From Rhynchopus euleeides (taxonomy: Eukaryota; Euglenozoa; Diplonemea; Diplonemida; Diplonemidae): a stretch of DNA of 64,000 nt. The translations under genes were made by a program, and so were the position numbers. This document shows, in pieces, positions 42,262 to 49,885 of the stretch (positions within the stretch are counted from its first letter, which is position 1; every line of letters begins with the position of its first letter). The notes below the pieces were generated by a model. The model saw nothing but the letters and a program-made list of their open reading frames with translations, was not told the DNA's origin and did no database searches. Where the stretch lies: assembly GCA_963210315.1 (NCBI GenBank), contig OY723258.1, forward strand, positions 2,388,458 to 2,452,457, given 5' to 3'.

Positions 42262-45200
42262 TGGAGGGTGCAGACGCTGCGACGCGCGCCAGGCTGAACT
42301 CGCAGCTGCTGAGGGGGTGTGGGGCATGGCTGACAGGGAGCCCAGGCCGCTGGGAGGCGATGCCCGCGCAAGCCTTCCAGGCGGTGCTACGGCTCCGGAT
42401 GGGGCTGCCGCTGTTCGGATCGCTGGAGCGGTGTGGGTGCTGTGGGAGAGACGGGGTGCTGGATCCTCATGGGGAACACGCCGCGCTCTGCGAGAAGGGC
42501 GGGGGGGCGGTGCTGCGGCACGAGGCAGTGGCCGACGCGCTCCTGGGGATGGCCCGCAAGGTGGGACTGGGTGCGGAGCGGGAAACCGCCGGCTTGCTGC
42601 AGGACAGGAGGCGCCCAGGGGATGTCACTCTGCGCCAAGGGTTCATGGACGGCAGGGTCACTGCGATCGACGTCGCGGTGGTGAATCCTCTGGCGCCGTC
42701 GTACGTCCAGTTGGCGGCGCGGACGGTGGGCGGGGCCGCAGCGCGTCGGCAAGCGGACAAGGTCCGCAAGTACCGGGACGACGAGGCGGTGCGAGGAGGT
42801 CGGCTGGCCTTTGAGCCCTTTGTGATCGAACTGTTTGGAGGCTGGGGGCAGCGCGCGGCCTCCATCATGAACAGGTTGGTGGCGATCGGGGCGTCCAGGC
42901 TGGGCGTGGGTAGGGTGGGGCTGGCCCAGCAAGCAGCCCGGAGCATGGGCTGGGCGTTCCAGAAGGCGGTGGGGTTGTCCCTCCTGGCGTGTGGGGAGCT
43001 GTGCTCTCAGGCAGGGGGAACACGCAGGCAGGTGTGCCTGGAGGCGACCCCGGTGATCGACCCTGCGACGTACGTGCAGTTCGGGGACCTGATGCCGGGG
43101 GTGGTGATGGAGGAGGTGCCGCCAGATGACACAGGTGGGGAAGACGAGGACGGGAGCGAGGGGGAGTTTGGACCGGACCCCGAACCGCCAGCGGAGGAGC
43201 GCGCCTTCGACGTGAAGGTGGCGCAGTGGCGGAAGAGGTGCGACCCCCGGGGGGAGAAGACCGCAGCGCAGTGTCTGCAGGAGGGGTGTGCAGCCAGTCT
43301 CCCCGCCTGGTACCAGCTGCGGCAGCTGGGGGGCACAATGCCGACGGGGCAAGCAGTCGACGGGGTTGAGGCCGTCATCAGGGGTGGTGACGCGCCGTGT
43401 TCGCTGGAGCAGGCGCGGAGGCAGGCAGTCGGGTTGGTGCTGAACGCTCCGGAGCTGCGGCCAGAAGTGGCAGATCCTGCGGAATGGAGCTGCCGGATGC
43501 GGGCGCCGACACGCTTGCCAGATGGCAGTGTGCCACAGGAGGCATGGGCGGACATGGCGGTGCTGCGGGCGCTGGCAGTGGTGCTGCGTGTGGAGATCCT
43601 CGTCCTGCGGGACTACGGGGAGCCAGTGGTGTGCAGGCCGAGGCCGGAGGCGCAGGTGCGGACACGCTTCGCTTTGTGTGCGGACGGGCGGGGTTTTGTG
43701 CGGGTCGACGTGGAGGTGGACACATCGCAGCTGCCGGCGGGGCCAGAGGCGGCCGTTGCGGAGCCGATGGAGAGGGTGTTCGCCGGCCAGGCTGGGGCGA
43801 TCTGCCACATTTGCAGGGAGAAGGTGGGGCCGCAGTCTCTCCACCTCCGGTGCCGTAAGTGCATGCAGGCGGCGTGCATGGCGTGTGGTGGGGAGGACCT
43901 GCCGTGCGCTTGTCCGAGGGGGCGTTTGCGGTTGGTGCAGGCGTCGGGGCGGCCCCGCGGGTGGGCGGCGGTGGTGAAAGAGGAGGTGTGCGAGGAGGCA
44001 GGGGAGCCGGGTGCGGCCCCGAAGAAGCGACGGGCGGGTGGGGCGGGAGCGACGGCAGCACCTTCACCGGCCGCGTCACCAGACGGGTGCACACCTCCTC
44101 CATCGGGCGCGCCGCCAGTGACCCCCGCCGGGGCGGTGCGGGGCACAGCAGCCGAGCAGCGAGAGCGGGAAGCGGACCGGTGGCAGCGCGTGCAGGAGCT
44201 GTCGGCCACGGAGCCTGTGGCGGCCTTCATCGCCCAGTGGCAGAGTGCCGCCCCCGCCGCGGATGTGTCACAGTGTTTGGAAGTCGAGGACCTGGTGGGG
44301 TCCCTCCAGGGACAGGTGCGGTGGCGGGCGGAGTACACCGTGGGCGACTGCCTGTTTGACGCGGTGGTCGGTCAGCTGCCGGCCAGTCTGATTGTGACAG
44401 CGGCCGAGGCGCGGAGGCGAGCAGTGGAGGCGGTGGTGTCGCACGCCGGGCTGCGCGCGCTGGTGGAGGGGGCGCCGGAGGCGTGGGCTCGGCTGATGGG
44501 CCGCAGCGGGGCAGGGCCGGGGCTGCAGTCGTGGGCTGACGAGCTGGTCCTCGGGGGGCTCGCGAGGGCCCTCTGCATCAACATCCTGGCGTTCAGGAAG
44601 CAGGGCCAGGGGGTCAGAGTGTGGCGCGCAGCGAGGCGGGCGGCAGGGATGGCGGCGGTGGCGTTTGTGGGTGAGTCGGGACAGGCAGACGGCACAGCGG
44701 TGGGCCACTTTGTGCCCGTGATCCTGCCCGAGCCGCTGCAGCAGTGGGCGCTGGAGGTGGACGCGTGCCCAGTGGGGCAGGATATCCGCGTCCGGGGGTG
44801 TGAAGCTGCGCGGCTGATGAGCCTCCAGGTCGGTTGGCAGACGAGCTGCGGGGCGTGCACCACGCCGGTGAGCGTTCGCGGGTGCTGGGGATGCAGCGAG
44901 TGCGGGGTGGCAGTGTGCCTCACGTGCCGCGACAAGTCCCCGGCGACATACAGGTGGTGCGGTGAAGCACACCTCGACAACCCGTCTTCTTCGACATCCC
45001 ACCCCCTCCCTTCACCCCATAACACCCACCCTCCGACGGCATCTCAGACTACATCATCCCAACCTACTACATCCCACCCTACATCTCAGACTACATCATC
45101 CCAACCTACTACATCCCACCCTACATCATCCCACTCTACTTCTTCTCAACCTACTCCATCCCAACCCACTCCATCCCGGCACTCGCCGGCCCTTCCCCAC

Positions 45201-46112
45201 TCCTCACCATCCCCTTCGGCAGCTCCCGTGGGGGGCACCCCGTCGAGTGCGGCGGCGGCGGCGGCGGCAGCAGCGGCGACACCTCTGGGGGAAGGCTCCA
45301 ACAACGGACCCACAGCCATCCCTCGGCAGGCAGCAGCGGCAGCGACAGCGGCGGCAGCGGCAGCAGCATCGACGATGGAGCTCCCTCGAGGGGCGGACGG
45401 CGGCATCGCCTTCGACGACGAGTTGTCGGAGGGGGTGGACGGCATGAGCGACGAGGGCACGGTCACGTCAACGGGAGGCACCCAAAACACAAACACAGCC
45501 ACCCAAGTGTCAGTGATCCTGATCTCAGCAGCTCGCGCGGGTATGGGGAAGTGGGCAGGGAGTCGGTCTGACGGGCCAGCAGAGGTGGACGGCAGGATGG
45601 TGTTTCCTTCGGCAGCGAAGGCGGCGGCGGAGGGAGCGAAGGAGGCGGCGTGGGTCCCTCGGACGGCAGAAGGCTGGTTCGAGCTCTTCGGCCAGCACGG
45701 GCGCTCAGAGTTGGAGGTCGAGACGGCACACGCTGTCTACAAGCAGTGGGTGGCGGATCGACGGTCGGTTGATGCCGACTTCAACTCGAGGCGGGAAGGG
45801 GCGAGTGCGGCACGGGTGGAGGAGTTCTTCGCGTGCAAGCGCGTGAACAGCCGGGTGGACAAGAGACGGACGCGTGAGCGGCACCCGGAGGAGGCGGCGC
45901 GACCGCGGGGCGGCCGTGGCGGGGGAGGGGTGGCGGACCCCCGGGACAGGAGGGGCGACGGCCAGGGTGGAGGGAGGCAGGGTCGCGACAGGTGGGCAGC
46001 CGGGAGAGGCGGCGGCAGGGGTGGCGGCGACCGTAGGGATCGTGGCGGCGGGCAGGAGAGGCAGGCTGCGGTGATCGGAGTAGGGGGCCAGGGGCCCCGT
46101 CGGCGGAGGTGA
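42159..46112 (+). CDS. LINE ORF, 3' part: CCHC, restriction-like endonuclease, two OTU-like domains, zinc fingers, RGG tail
   Basis: 1,317 codons counted from a GTG at 42,159; probably not an independent start but the continuation of the upstream frame. Residues 92-111 are the CCHC motif (CGCCGRDGVLDPHGEHAALC). The endonuclease follows: RRPGDVTL (D155), AIDVAVVNPL (D171), ADKVRKY (K201). Residues ~396-525 are an OTU-like domain without catalytic residues. A RING-like Cys cluster is at ~547-587 (CHICREKVG...CRKCMQAACMAC). A second OTU domain has GDCLFDAVVGQL (C731), WADELVLGGLARALCINILAF and GHFVPVI (H850). Another Cys cluster (~897-938), Ser/Thr/Pro repeats (~942-1025), Ala runs and an Arg/Gly-rich RNA-binding tail (~1240-1317) end the protein. 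Confidence 0.8.
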   Translation: MAEGWQVDPDAPPVRAPEQRTLSLGILEAGYNALMEGADAATRARLNSQLLRGCGAWLTGSPGRWEAMPAQAFQAVLRLRMGLPLFGSLERCGCCGRDGVLDPHGEHAALCEKGGGAVLRHEAVADALLGMARKVGLGAERETAGLLQDRRRPGDVTLRQGFMDGRVTAIDVAVVNPLAPSYVQLAARTVGGAAARRQADKVRKYRDDEAVRGGRLAFEPFVIELFGGWGQRAASIMNRLVAIGASRLGVGRVGLAQQAARSMGWAFQKAVGLSLLACGELCSQAGGTRRQVCLEATPVIDPATYVQFGDLMPGVVMEEVPPDDTGGEDEDGSEGEFGPDPEPPAEERAFDVKVAQWRKRCDPRGEKTAAQCLQEGCAASLPAWYQLRQLGGTMPTGQAVDGVEAVIRGGDAPCSLEQARRQAVGLVLNAPELRPEVADPAEWSCRMRAPTRLPDGSVPQEAWADMAVLRALAVVLRVEILVLRDYGEPVVCRPRPEAQVRTRFALCADGRGFVRVDVEVDTSQLPAGPEAAVAEPMERVFAGQAGAICHICREKVGPQSLHLRCRKCMQAACMACGGEDLPCACPRGRLRLVQASGRPRGWAAVVKEEVCEEAGEPGAAPKKRRAGGAGATAAPSPAASPDGCTPPPSGAPPVTPAGAVRGTAAEQREREADRWQRVQELSATEPVAAFIAQWQSAAPAADVSQCLEVEDLVGSLQGQVRWRAEYTVGDCLFDAVVGQLPASLIVTAAEARRRAVEAVVSHAGLRALVEGAPEAWARLMGRSGAGPGLQSWADELVLGGLARALCINILAFRKQGQGVRVWRAARRAAGMAAVAFVGESGQADGTAVGHFVPVILPEPLQQWALEVDACPVGQDIRVRGCEAARLMSLQVGWQTSCGACTTPVSVRGCWGCSECGVAVCLTCRDKSPATYRWCGEAHLDNPSSSTSHPLPSPHNTHPPTASQTTSSQPTTSHPTSQTTSSQPTTSHPTSSHSTSSQPTPSQPTPSRHSPALPHSSPSPSAAPVGGTPSSAAAAAAAAAATPLGEGSNNGPTAIPRQAAAAATAAAAAAASTMELPRGADGGIAFDDELSEGVDGMSDEGTVTSTGGTQNTNTATQVSVILISAARAGMGKWAGSRSDGPAEVDGRMVFPSAAKAAAEGAKEAAWVPRTAEGWFELFGQHGRSELEVETAHAVYKQWVADRRSVDADFNSRREGASAARVEEFFACKRVNSRVDKRRTRERHPEEAARPRGGRGGGGVADPRDRRGDGQGGGRQGRDRWAAGRGGGRGGGDRRDRGGGQERQAAVIGVGGQGPRRRR
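44983..45230 (+). repeat. Coding Ser/Thr/Pro repeat in the LINE ORF
   Basis: Words such as CTACATCATCCCAAC and CTACTACATCCCACC repeat in tandem and encode SQPTTSHPTS-type repeats. Ala and Gly/Ser runs follow (45,240-45,380). The frame is preserved. Confidence 0.85.
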
Positions 46113-46906
46113 AGCGTTCATGCAGGGAGAGGACGGTGCACGTAGGGTGCAACCTCCTCCCCCCCCCTTCCCCCTCCTCCCCTCTTCGGTAGAGTCGTGT
46201 GTATAGTCCGTCTAGGGTGGGTGGTTGGGACCCCCGCGTCCGTTCCCCTCGCGCCTAGGCCCCCAAGCATCATCACCGATTCCAGTGTGTATAGTTTGAC
46301 CTTCGAGCCGTGGGTCCGGAAAGTCCATTCGGTCCCACGGCGCCTAAACAAACAAATCTGATCGTCCCCCCCCCCCGCCCCTCCCCCTTAATAGAGTCTT
46401 GCACAGTGTGAATAGTCTTGCCCTTTGGGGGGGTCGGTGGTGTCCGAAAAAGTTCGCCACAAACTCGGAGTGGCACCAGCAGAACGTGTGTGAGAGCCAC
46501 GGCACCACGGACCCCTGTAAATTCGCTCCCTGATTCCACCATTCCCCTCGATTCCGCCCCTCCTCTGCAGTTCCCTCCCCCAGTTCGAGTGGTTTGGAGG
46601 GATGGCCCGCTCGGTCCCGCAAACCGCTCGACAGGGACTGTTTCAACCCTGTTTTTTGCGCGTTCTGGGCCCTGGACTTTTCGAACGGTCGCCATTTGGG
46701 GAGAGACTGTAGAAGAGGTCTGGCCCTTGTTGTTCGAACTTGCCAAGTACACGGCCCTCTAGCCTCTAGCCTCTGCCACACGTGGCCAACAGCAACTGTG
46801 TCGTTGGCTTCCGCCCTGCATGTCATCTCGACAAGCAGCAGACACCCCAAGAGCAGAGGTGGAGAGTAGCAGTCCCCCGGTTCGCCCCCGGGTACCAAAA
46901 AAAAAA
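46113..46906 (+). other. LINE 3' UTR and A-tail
   Basis: Non-coding, with three related lines (GTCGTGTGTATAGTCC, CAGTGTGTATAGTTTG, CAGTGTGAATAGTCTTG). The last ~100 bases before the A-run closely match 9,862-9,955 (GGCTTCCGCCCTGC..., CGACAAGCAGCAGACACC, GGTTCGCCCCCGGG). The tract ends with nine A at 46,898-46,906. Confidence 0.6.
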
Positions 46907-46948
46907 CTCTCATAGAGTGCTTCATACACTTGATAATAGTAGAATGTA

Positions 46949-47030
46949 GGCAAGGTGGCCGAGTGGTCTAAGGCGCTACGTTCAGGTCGTAGTCTCTTCG
47001 GGGGCGTGAGTTCAAACCTCACCCTTGTCA
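46949..47030 (+). tRNA. tRNA-Leu(CAG)
   Basis: 82 nt with a long variable arm. Acceptor GGCAAGG pairs with CCTTGTC, discriminator A. Anticodon loop TTCAGGT. B box GAGTTCAAACCTC, then a T-run. First gene of the cluster. Confidence 0.93.
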
Positions 47031-47129
47031 CTTTTCATACTTCAAAACCGCACAGGCAAACAACTTTTTCTCCCATACATTCCCAAGGAAAGATTCCTTA
47101 TGTGTATGGATATTCTACCAATTAAACAG

Positions 47130-47200
47130 GCGTAATTGGTCTAGTGGTAGAATGGCTCCCTGCCACGGAGTCGGCCCGGGTTCGATTCCCGGATTACGCA
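47130..47200 (+). tRNA. tRNA-Gly(GCC)
   Basis: 71 nt. Acceptor GCGTAAT/ATTACGC, loop CTGCCAC, B box GGGTTCGATTCCC, followed by CTTCCTTTTTT. Confidence 0.93.
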
Positions 47201-47269
47201 CTTCCTTTTTTAAAATCTTTTCCCCTATATTTTCATGTAATAATGCCTGAACTCACTTCCTTATGCACT

Positions 47270-47351
47270 GGCAAGATGGCCGAGTGGTCTAAGGCGCCAG
47301 GTTTAGGCCCTGGTCTCTTCGGGGGCGTGGGTTCAAACCCCACTCTTGTCA
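47270..47351 (+). tRNA. tRNA-Leu(TAG)
   Basis: 82 nt. Acceptor GGCAAGA/TCTTGTC, loop TTTAGGC, long variable arm. From its variable arm onward the sequence is shared with tRNA-Leu(CAA) at 63,086 and everything after it. Confidence 0.93.
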
Positions 47352-47419
47352 TACCTTTATTCAAAGTGTGTACACACACAACACACAAAACATTTCAACC
47401 AATATTTTCAACAATAATG

Positions 47420-47504
47420 TGACCTGTCCGGGAATTGAACCTGTGTCCACCAGTTGCACTGCTATTTTACTGTGGTGCACTAGACCACTAGACTATTGCA
47501 GGCA
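47420..47504 (-). pseudogene. tRNA-like repeat 1
   Basis: Minus strand. A-box-like TAGTCTAGTGGTC and a T-loop GGTTCAATTCC, but the acceptor halves pair only in part and the anticodon arm is enlarged. Repeated at 63,236-63,320. Confidence 0.55.
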
Positions 47505-47550
47505 GCTTCTTCAGCAGATGTAACCCATATGTACTGTATATGTTGTGACA

Positions 47551-47619
47551 GCAAGTGGGGTTCGAACCCCCGACCGCTCACTACAAGGAGGTGTGCTCAA
47601 CCACTAGACTATGGGAGCC
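47551..47619 (-). pseudogene. tRNA-like repeat 2
   Basis: Minus strand, starting GGCTCCCATAGTCTAGTGG and ending with the B box GGGTTCGAACCCC. No complementary acceptor 3' strand and a weak anticodon stem (a TGT triplet lies in the loop). Repeated at 63,367. Confidence 0.55.
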
Positions 47620-47668
47620 AGCTTCCCATATCTTCGTAGTCTTCCAGTACACTATACTACCGCACATC

Positions 47669-47734
47669 TTCAGGGTTCGAACCCCCGACCGCTCATTACA
47701 AGGAGGTGTACTCAACCACTAGACTATCGGAGGC
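47669..47734 (-). pseudogene. tRNA-like repeat 3
   Basis: Same family as repeat 2 (TAGTCTAGTGGTTGAG, CTCCTTGTAATGAGC, GGGTTCGAACCCT); the acceptor does not pair. Repeated at 63,485. Confidence 0.55.
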
Positions 47735-47781
47735 AGCTTCTTCAGTGTACGTAACCTATATACACTGCACATGTTGTAACA

Positions 47782-47850
47782 GCAAGTGGGGTTCGAACCC
47801 CCGACCGCTCACTACAAGGAGGTGTGCTCAACCACTATACTATGGGAGCC
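47782..47850 (-). pseudogene. tRNA-like repeat 4
   Basis: Near-copy of repeat 2 with TAGTATAGTGG in the A box. No acceptor pairing. Repeated at 63,598. Confidence 0.55.
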
Positions 47851-47874
47851 ACCTTACTATATCTTGGTACATCT

Positions 47875-47946
47875 CTTCAGGGTTCGAACCCCCAACCTCT
47901 CCCAACACAGGTGGTGTGCTCAACCACTAGACTTTCTGAGGGGCGC
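47875..47946 (-). pseudogene. tRNA-like repeat 5
   Basis: A box AGTCTAGTGGTTGAG, B box GGGTTCGAACCCT, with a different middle (CACCACCTGTGTTGGG). No acceptor pairing. Repeated at 63,691. Confidence 0.5.
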
Positions 47947-47988
47947 CTGTATGTTCCAACCTCCTTCATGGGCATCGAATATCCGACC

Positions 47989-48060
47989 GTAGGCAGGTTA
48001 GCCTAGAGGTTAGAATTCCTGACTGTGACAAAAGAGGCCCGGGTTCAAATCCCGGGACAG
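47989..48060 (+). pseudogene. tRNA-His-like sequence, left end of a large inverted repeat
   Basis: D-arm-like TTAGCCTAGAGGTTAGAA, GACTGTGAC at the anticodon position and T arm CCGGGTTCAAATCCCGG. The acceptor does not pair. The mirror copy is at 49,484-49,553; a direct copy is at 63,805. Confidence 0.5.
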
Positions 48061-49483
48061 AATTTTTTTGGGGGATTTGCTTGACCAAATCCCAACCAAT
48101 TTTTGCCCCCATTTTCCTCCTAAATATGCTTGCCCCAGGCGCCGAAATGAGTACCAAAAAGTGATAACCAGCGTCTGTGCGTGCCACCATCGCTTTCGGA
48201 TTTTCACGGTTCGCCCGCCATAATTGATAAAATGCAGTTGGCCGGAATTTTTCGATAAACTTTTTTTTTCTGAAAGATATAAAGCTCCTAACCCTGCTAC
48301 GTTTCACCCAAAAAGTCTGTACATATCGTCACGTACAGACATCGGTAGTATATTTTTTCAAAGGAATTCGGCGGGTATTTCCAGCACTGTGGGTTCAAAC
48401 CTCACTTTCTGTTTTTTTACCCATGTCCAACTTTGATGGTTCGAACACCCTGGGGGGGTCTATTTCGGGTGTCTCAAAAATGCGCGAGAGGTGGGGATAT
48501 TGGGTCAGAGAGGAATCAAACTGTTGGTAGGGTACTGCCCAGCCACCACCAATTAAGTCGTTTTTGGTGTTCCAAAAAGTGTTTTTTGGCCATTTTTGGA
48601 CCTATTTTTGGGGTTTTGACCCCCCAGATCGACGACTTTTTTGGATCCAGATATACCCGTGTCTGTACCAGATTCTGGGTGTGGAAATAATAAAAAAAAA
48701 CCGAAAAAAAACCTCAACCAGGTATCGAACTTGCTTCCAACACACCTAGATTCCTTAGAAAACACCCCATGATTTCACCTCGATATGTACCTGGAGCTCC
48801 ATTCTGAGCCCTGGTGAGCCCACCAACAGTTTGCACCGTTTCTCCCCCGAAATCTGGGTCAAACACGGTGGTATCAGTTTCGAACCGGGGACCCGATTTT
48901 TTTTACAGGAATGGCCTTTTTTAGGCCAAAATGGCCGAAAAACAGGGTTTTGGCCAAAAAAAACGACTTAGTGGGTGCTGGCTGGGGACCCATATTTCAA
49001 CACTATACACCGTTTCGCACCCAGTATCTGAACCATTCGCGCATTTTTGAGATACCCGATTTTGACCCACCCAGGGTGTTCGAACCACCCAAATTGGAGT
49101 TTTGTAAAAAAAAAAAAAAAAAAAAAAAGCAAGGTTTGAACCCACAGTGCTACAAATTTCCCAGAAATTCCTTTGAAAAAGTATACTACCGATGTCTGTA
49201 CGTGACGATATGTACAAACTTTTTCAGCCAAACGTAGCAGGGTTATGAGCTTTATATCTTTCGAGAAAAAAAAAGTTTATCGAAAAATTCCGGACCAACC
49301 AGTTTTACCAATTTTGGCTGAGGACCCGTAAAAAACCGAACGCGTCAGTGGCACGCAGAGACGCTGGCTGTCGACTTTTGGTACTCAAAGTCCACCCAGG
49401 GGTCAGCAGAAGTGGGTGGAAAAAAGTTTGTGAAAATTAACACTTTTGCGCAAAAATATTTTTTCGAAAAAGTTTTGAATTTT

Positions 49484-49553
49484 TCCGGGAATCGAACCCG
49501 GGCCTCTTTGGTCACAACCAAGAATTGTAACCACTAGACTACCCTTGTTAGTT
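49484..49553 (-). pseudogene. tRNA-His(GTG)-like sequence, right end of the inverted repeat
   Basis: Minus strand TAGTCTAGTGGTTACAA, stem-loop CTTGG-TTGTGAC-CAAAG (GTG) and T arm CCGGGTTCGATTCCCGG are well formed, but the 5' ACAAGGG and 3' AAAAATT ends cannot pair, so it is probably not functional. Confidence 0.55.
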
Positions 49554-49643
49554 TATAAAGCACTTATACTTAAGAAGGGCAATGATATGGGGAAATGTTT
49601 TGGTGCAGTATGTGCATGGGCATAAGTTGATGCATAAAAAAAG

Positions 49644-49715
49644 CAACCGTGGCAGGACTCGAACCTGCAACCGCCTGATCCGTAGTCAGGCGCTCTTCCA
49701 TTGAGCCACACGGTC
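49644..49715 (-). tRNA. tRNA-Arg(ACG)
   Basis: 72 nt. Acceptor GACCGTG/CACGGTT, loop CTACGGA, B box GGTTCGAGTCC, T-run downstream on the minus strand. Confidence 0.93.
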
Positions 49716-49821
49716 TCTGATAATTTATTGAAGATGTTACATCATGGAGGTACTTGCACAGGGTGCTGCCTTGACTGTGTGTGTATATATATATATGTAT
49801 ACACAAACAAAAGATAACTAC

Positions 49822-49878
49822 TAGCAGAGGTAGGTTTCGATCCTACGACCTGTGGGTTATGCCCACAGCCAAGGAACG
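49822..49878 (-). pseudogene. tRNA-Met 3' half, cut by the minisatellite
   Basis: Minus strand has the anticodon arm TGTGG-GCATAAC-CCACA with CAT, then GGTCGTAGGATCGAAACCTACC and the 3' acceptor strand, but no D arm or 5' acceptor. The minisatellite begins where the 5' half should be. Confidence 0.6.
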
Positions 49879-49885
49879 GGTTTGC

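Larger units (their letters stand above)
36769..46906 (+). mobile_element. Very large LINE with restriction-like endonuclease and OTU-like domains
   Basis: Two overlapping frames (36,769-42,261 and 42,159-46,112) encode reverse transcriptase, a CCHC motif and an R2-type restriction-like endonuclease, plus three OTU-like protease domains. The 3' end is placed at the run of A at 46,898-46,906, 42 bp before a tRNA-Leu gene. The 5' end is undefined; the coordinate given is the first ATG. The whole element is strongly GC-rich, unlike its surroundings. Endonuclease type and domain order place it with the early-branching R2/NeSL/CRE-like groups rather than the APE-type LINEs. Confidence 0.8.
47989..49553. 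repeat. Large imperfect inverted repeat bounded by tRNA-His-like sequences
   Basis: From each tRNA-His-like end inward the two arms match with indels: GAGTACCAAAA, CCAGCGTCT, GCGTGCCAC, TTTTTCGATAAAC, GATATAAAGCTC, GTACAGACATCGGTAGTATA and on to AAGTCGTTTTT. Arms span about 48,060-48,600 and 48,900-49,480, around a diverged centre. Two tRNA-headed SINE-like copies in opposite orientation would give this structure. A run of 24 A lies at about 49,106-49,129. Confidence 0.7.

Noticed and set aside
39904-44338. Long minus-strand frames opposite the LINE
   Set aside because: GC-rich sequence gives few stops on the antisense strand. RT, CCHC and endonuclease motifs are all on the plus strand.
46113-46906. 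A separate gene in the LINE 3' region
   Set aside because: Frames are short and the sequence has repeated UTR-like lines and an A-tail.
47551-47619. A functional tRNA-Thr(TGT)
   Set aside because: The acceptor strands do not pair and the anticodon stem is only three pairs; a proper Thr(TGT) gene exists at 59,230.
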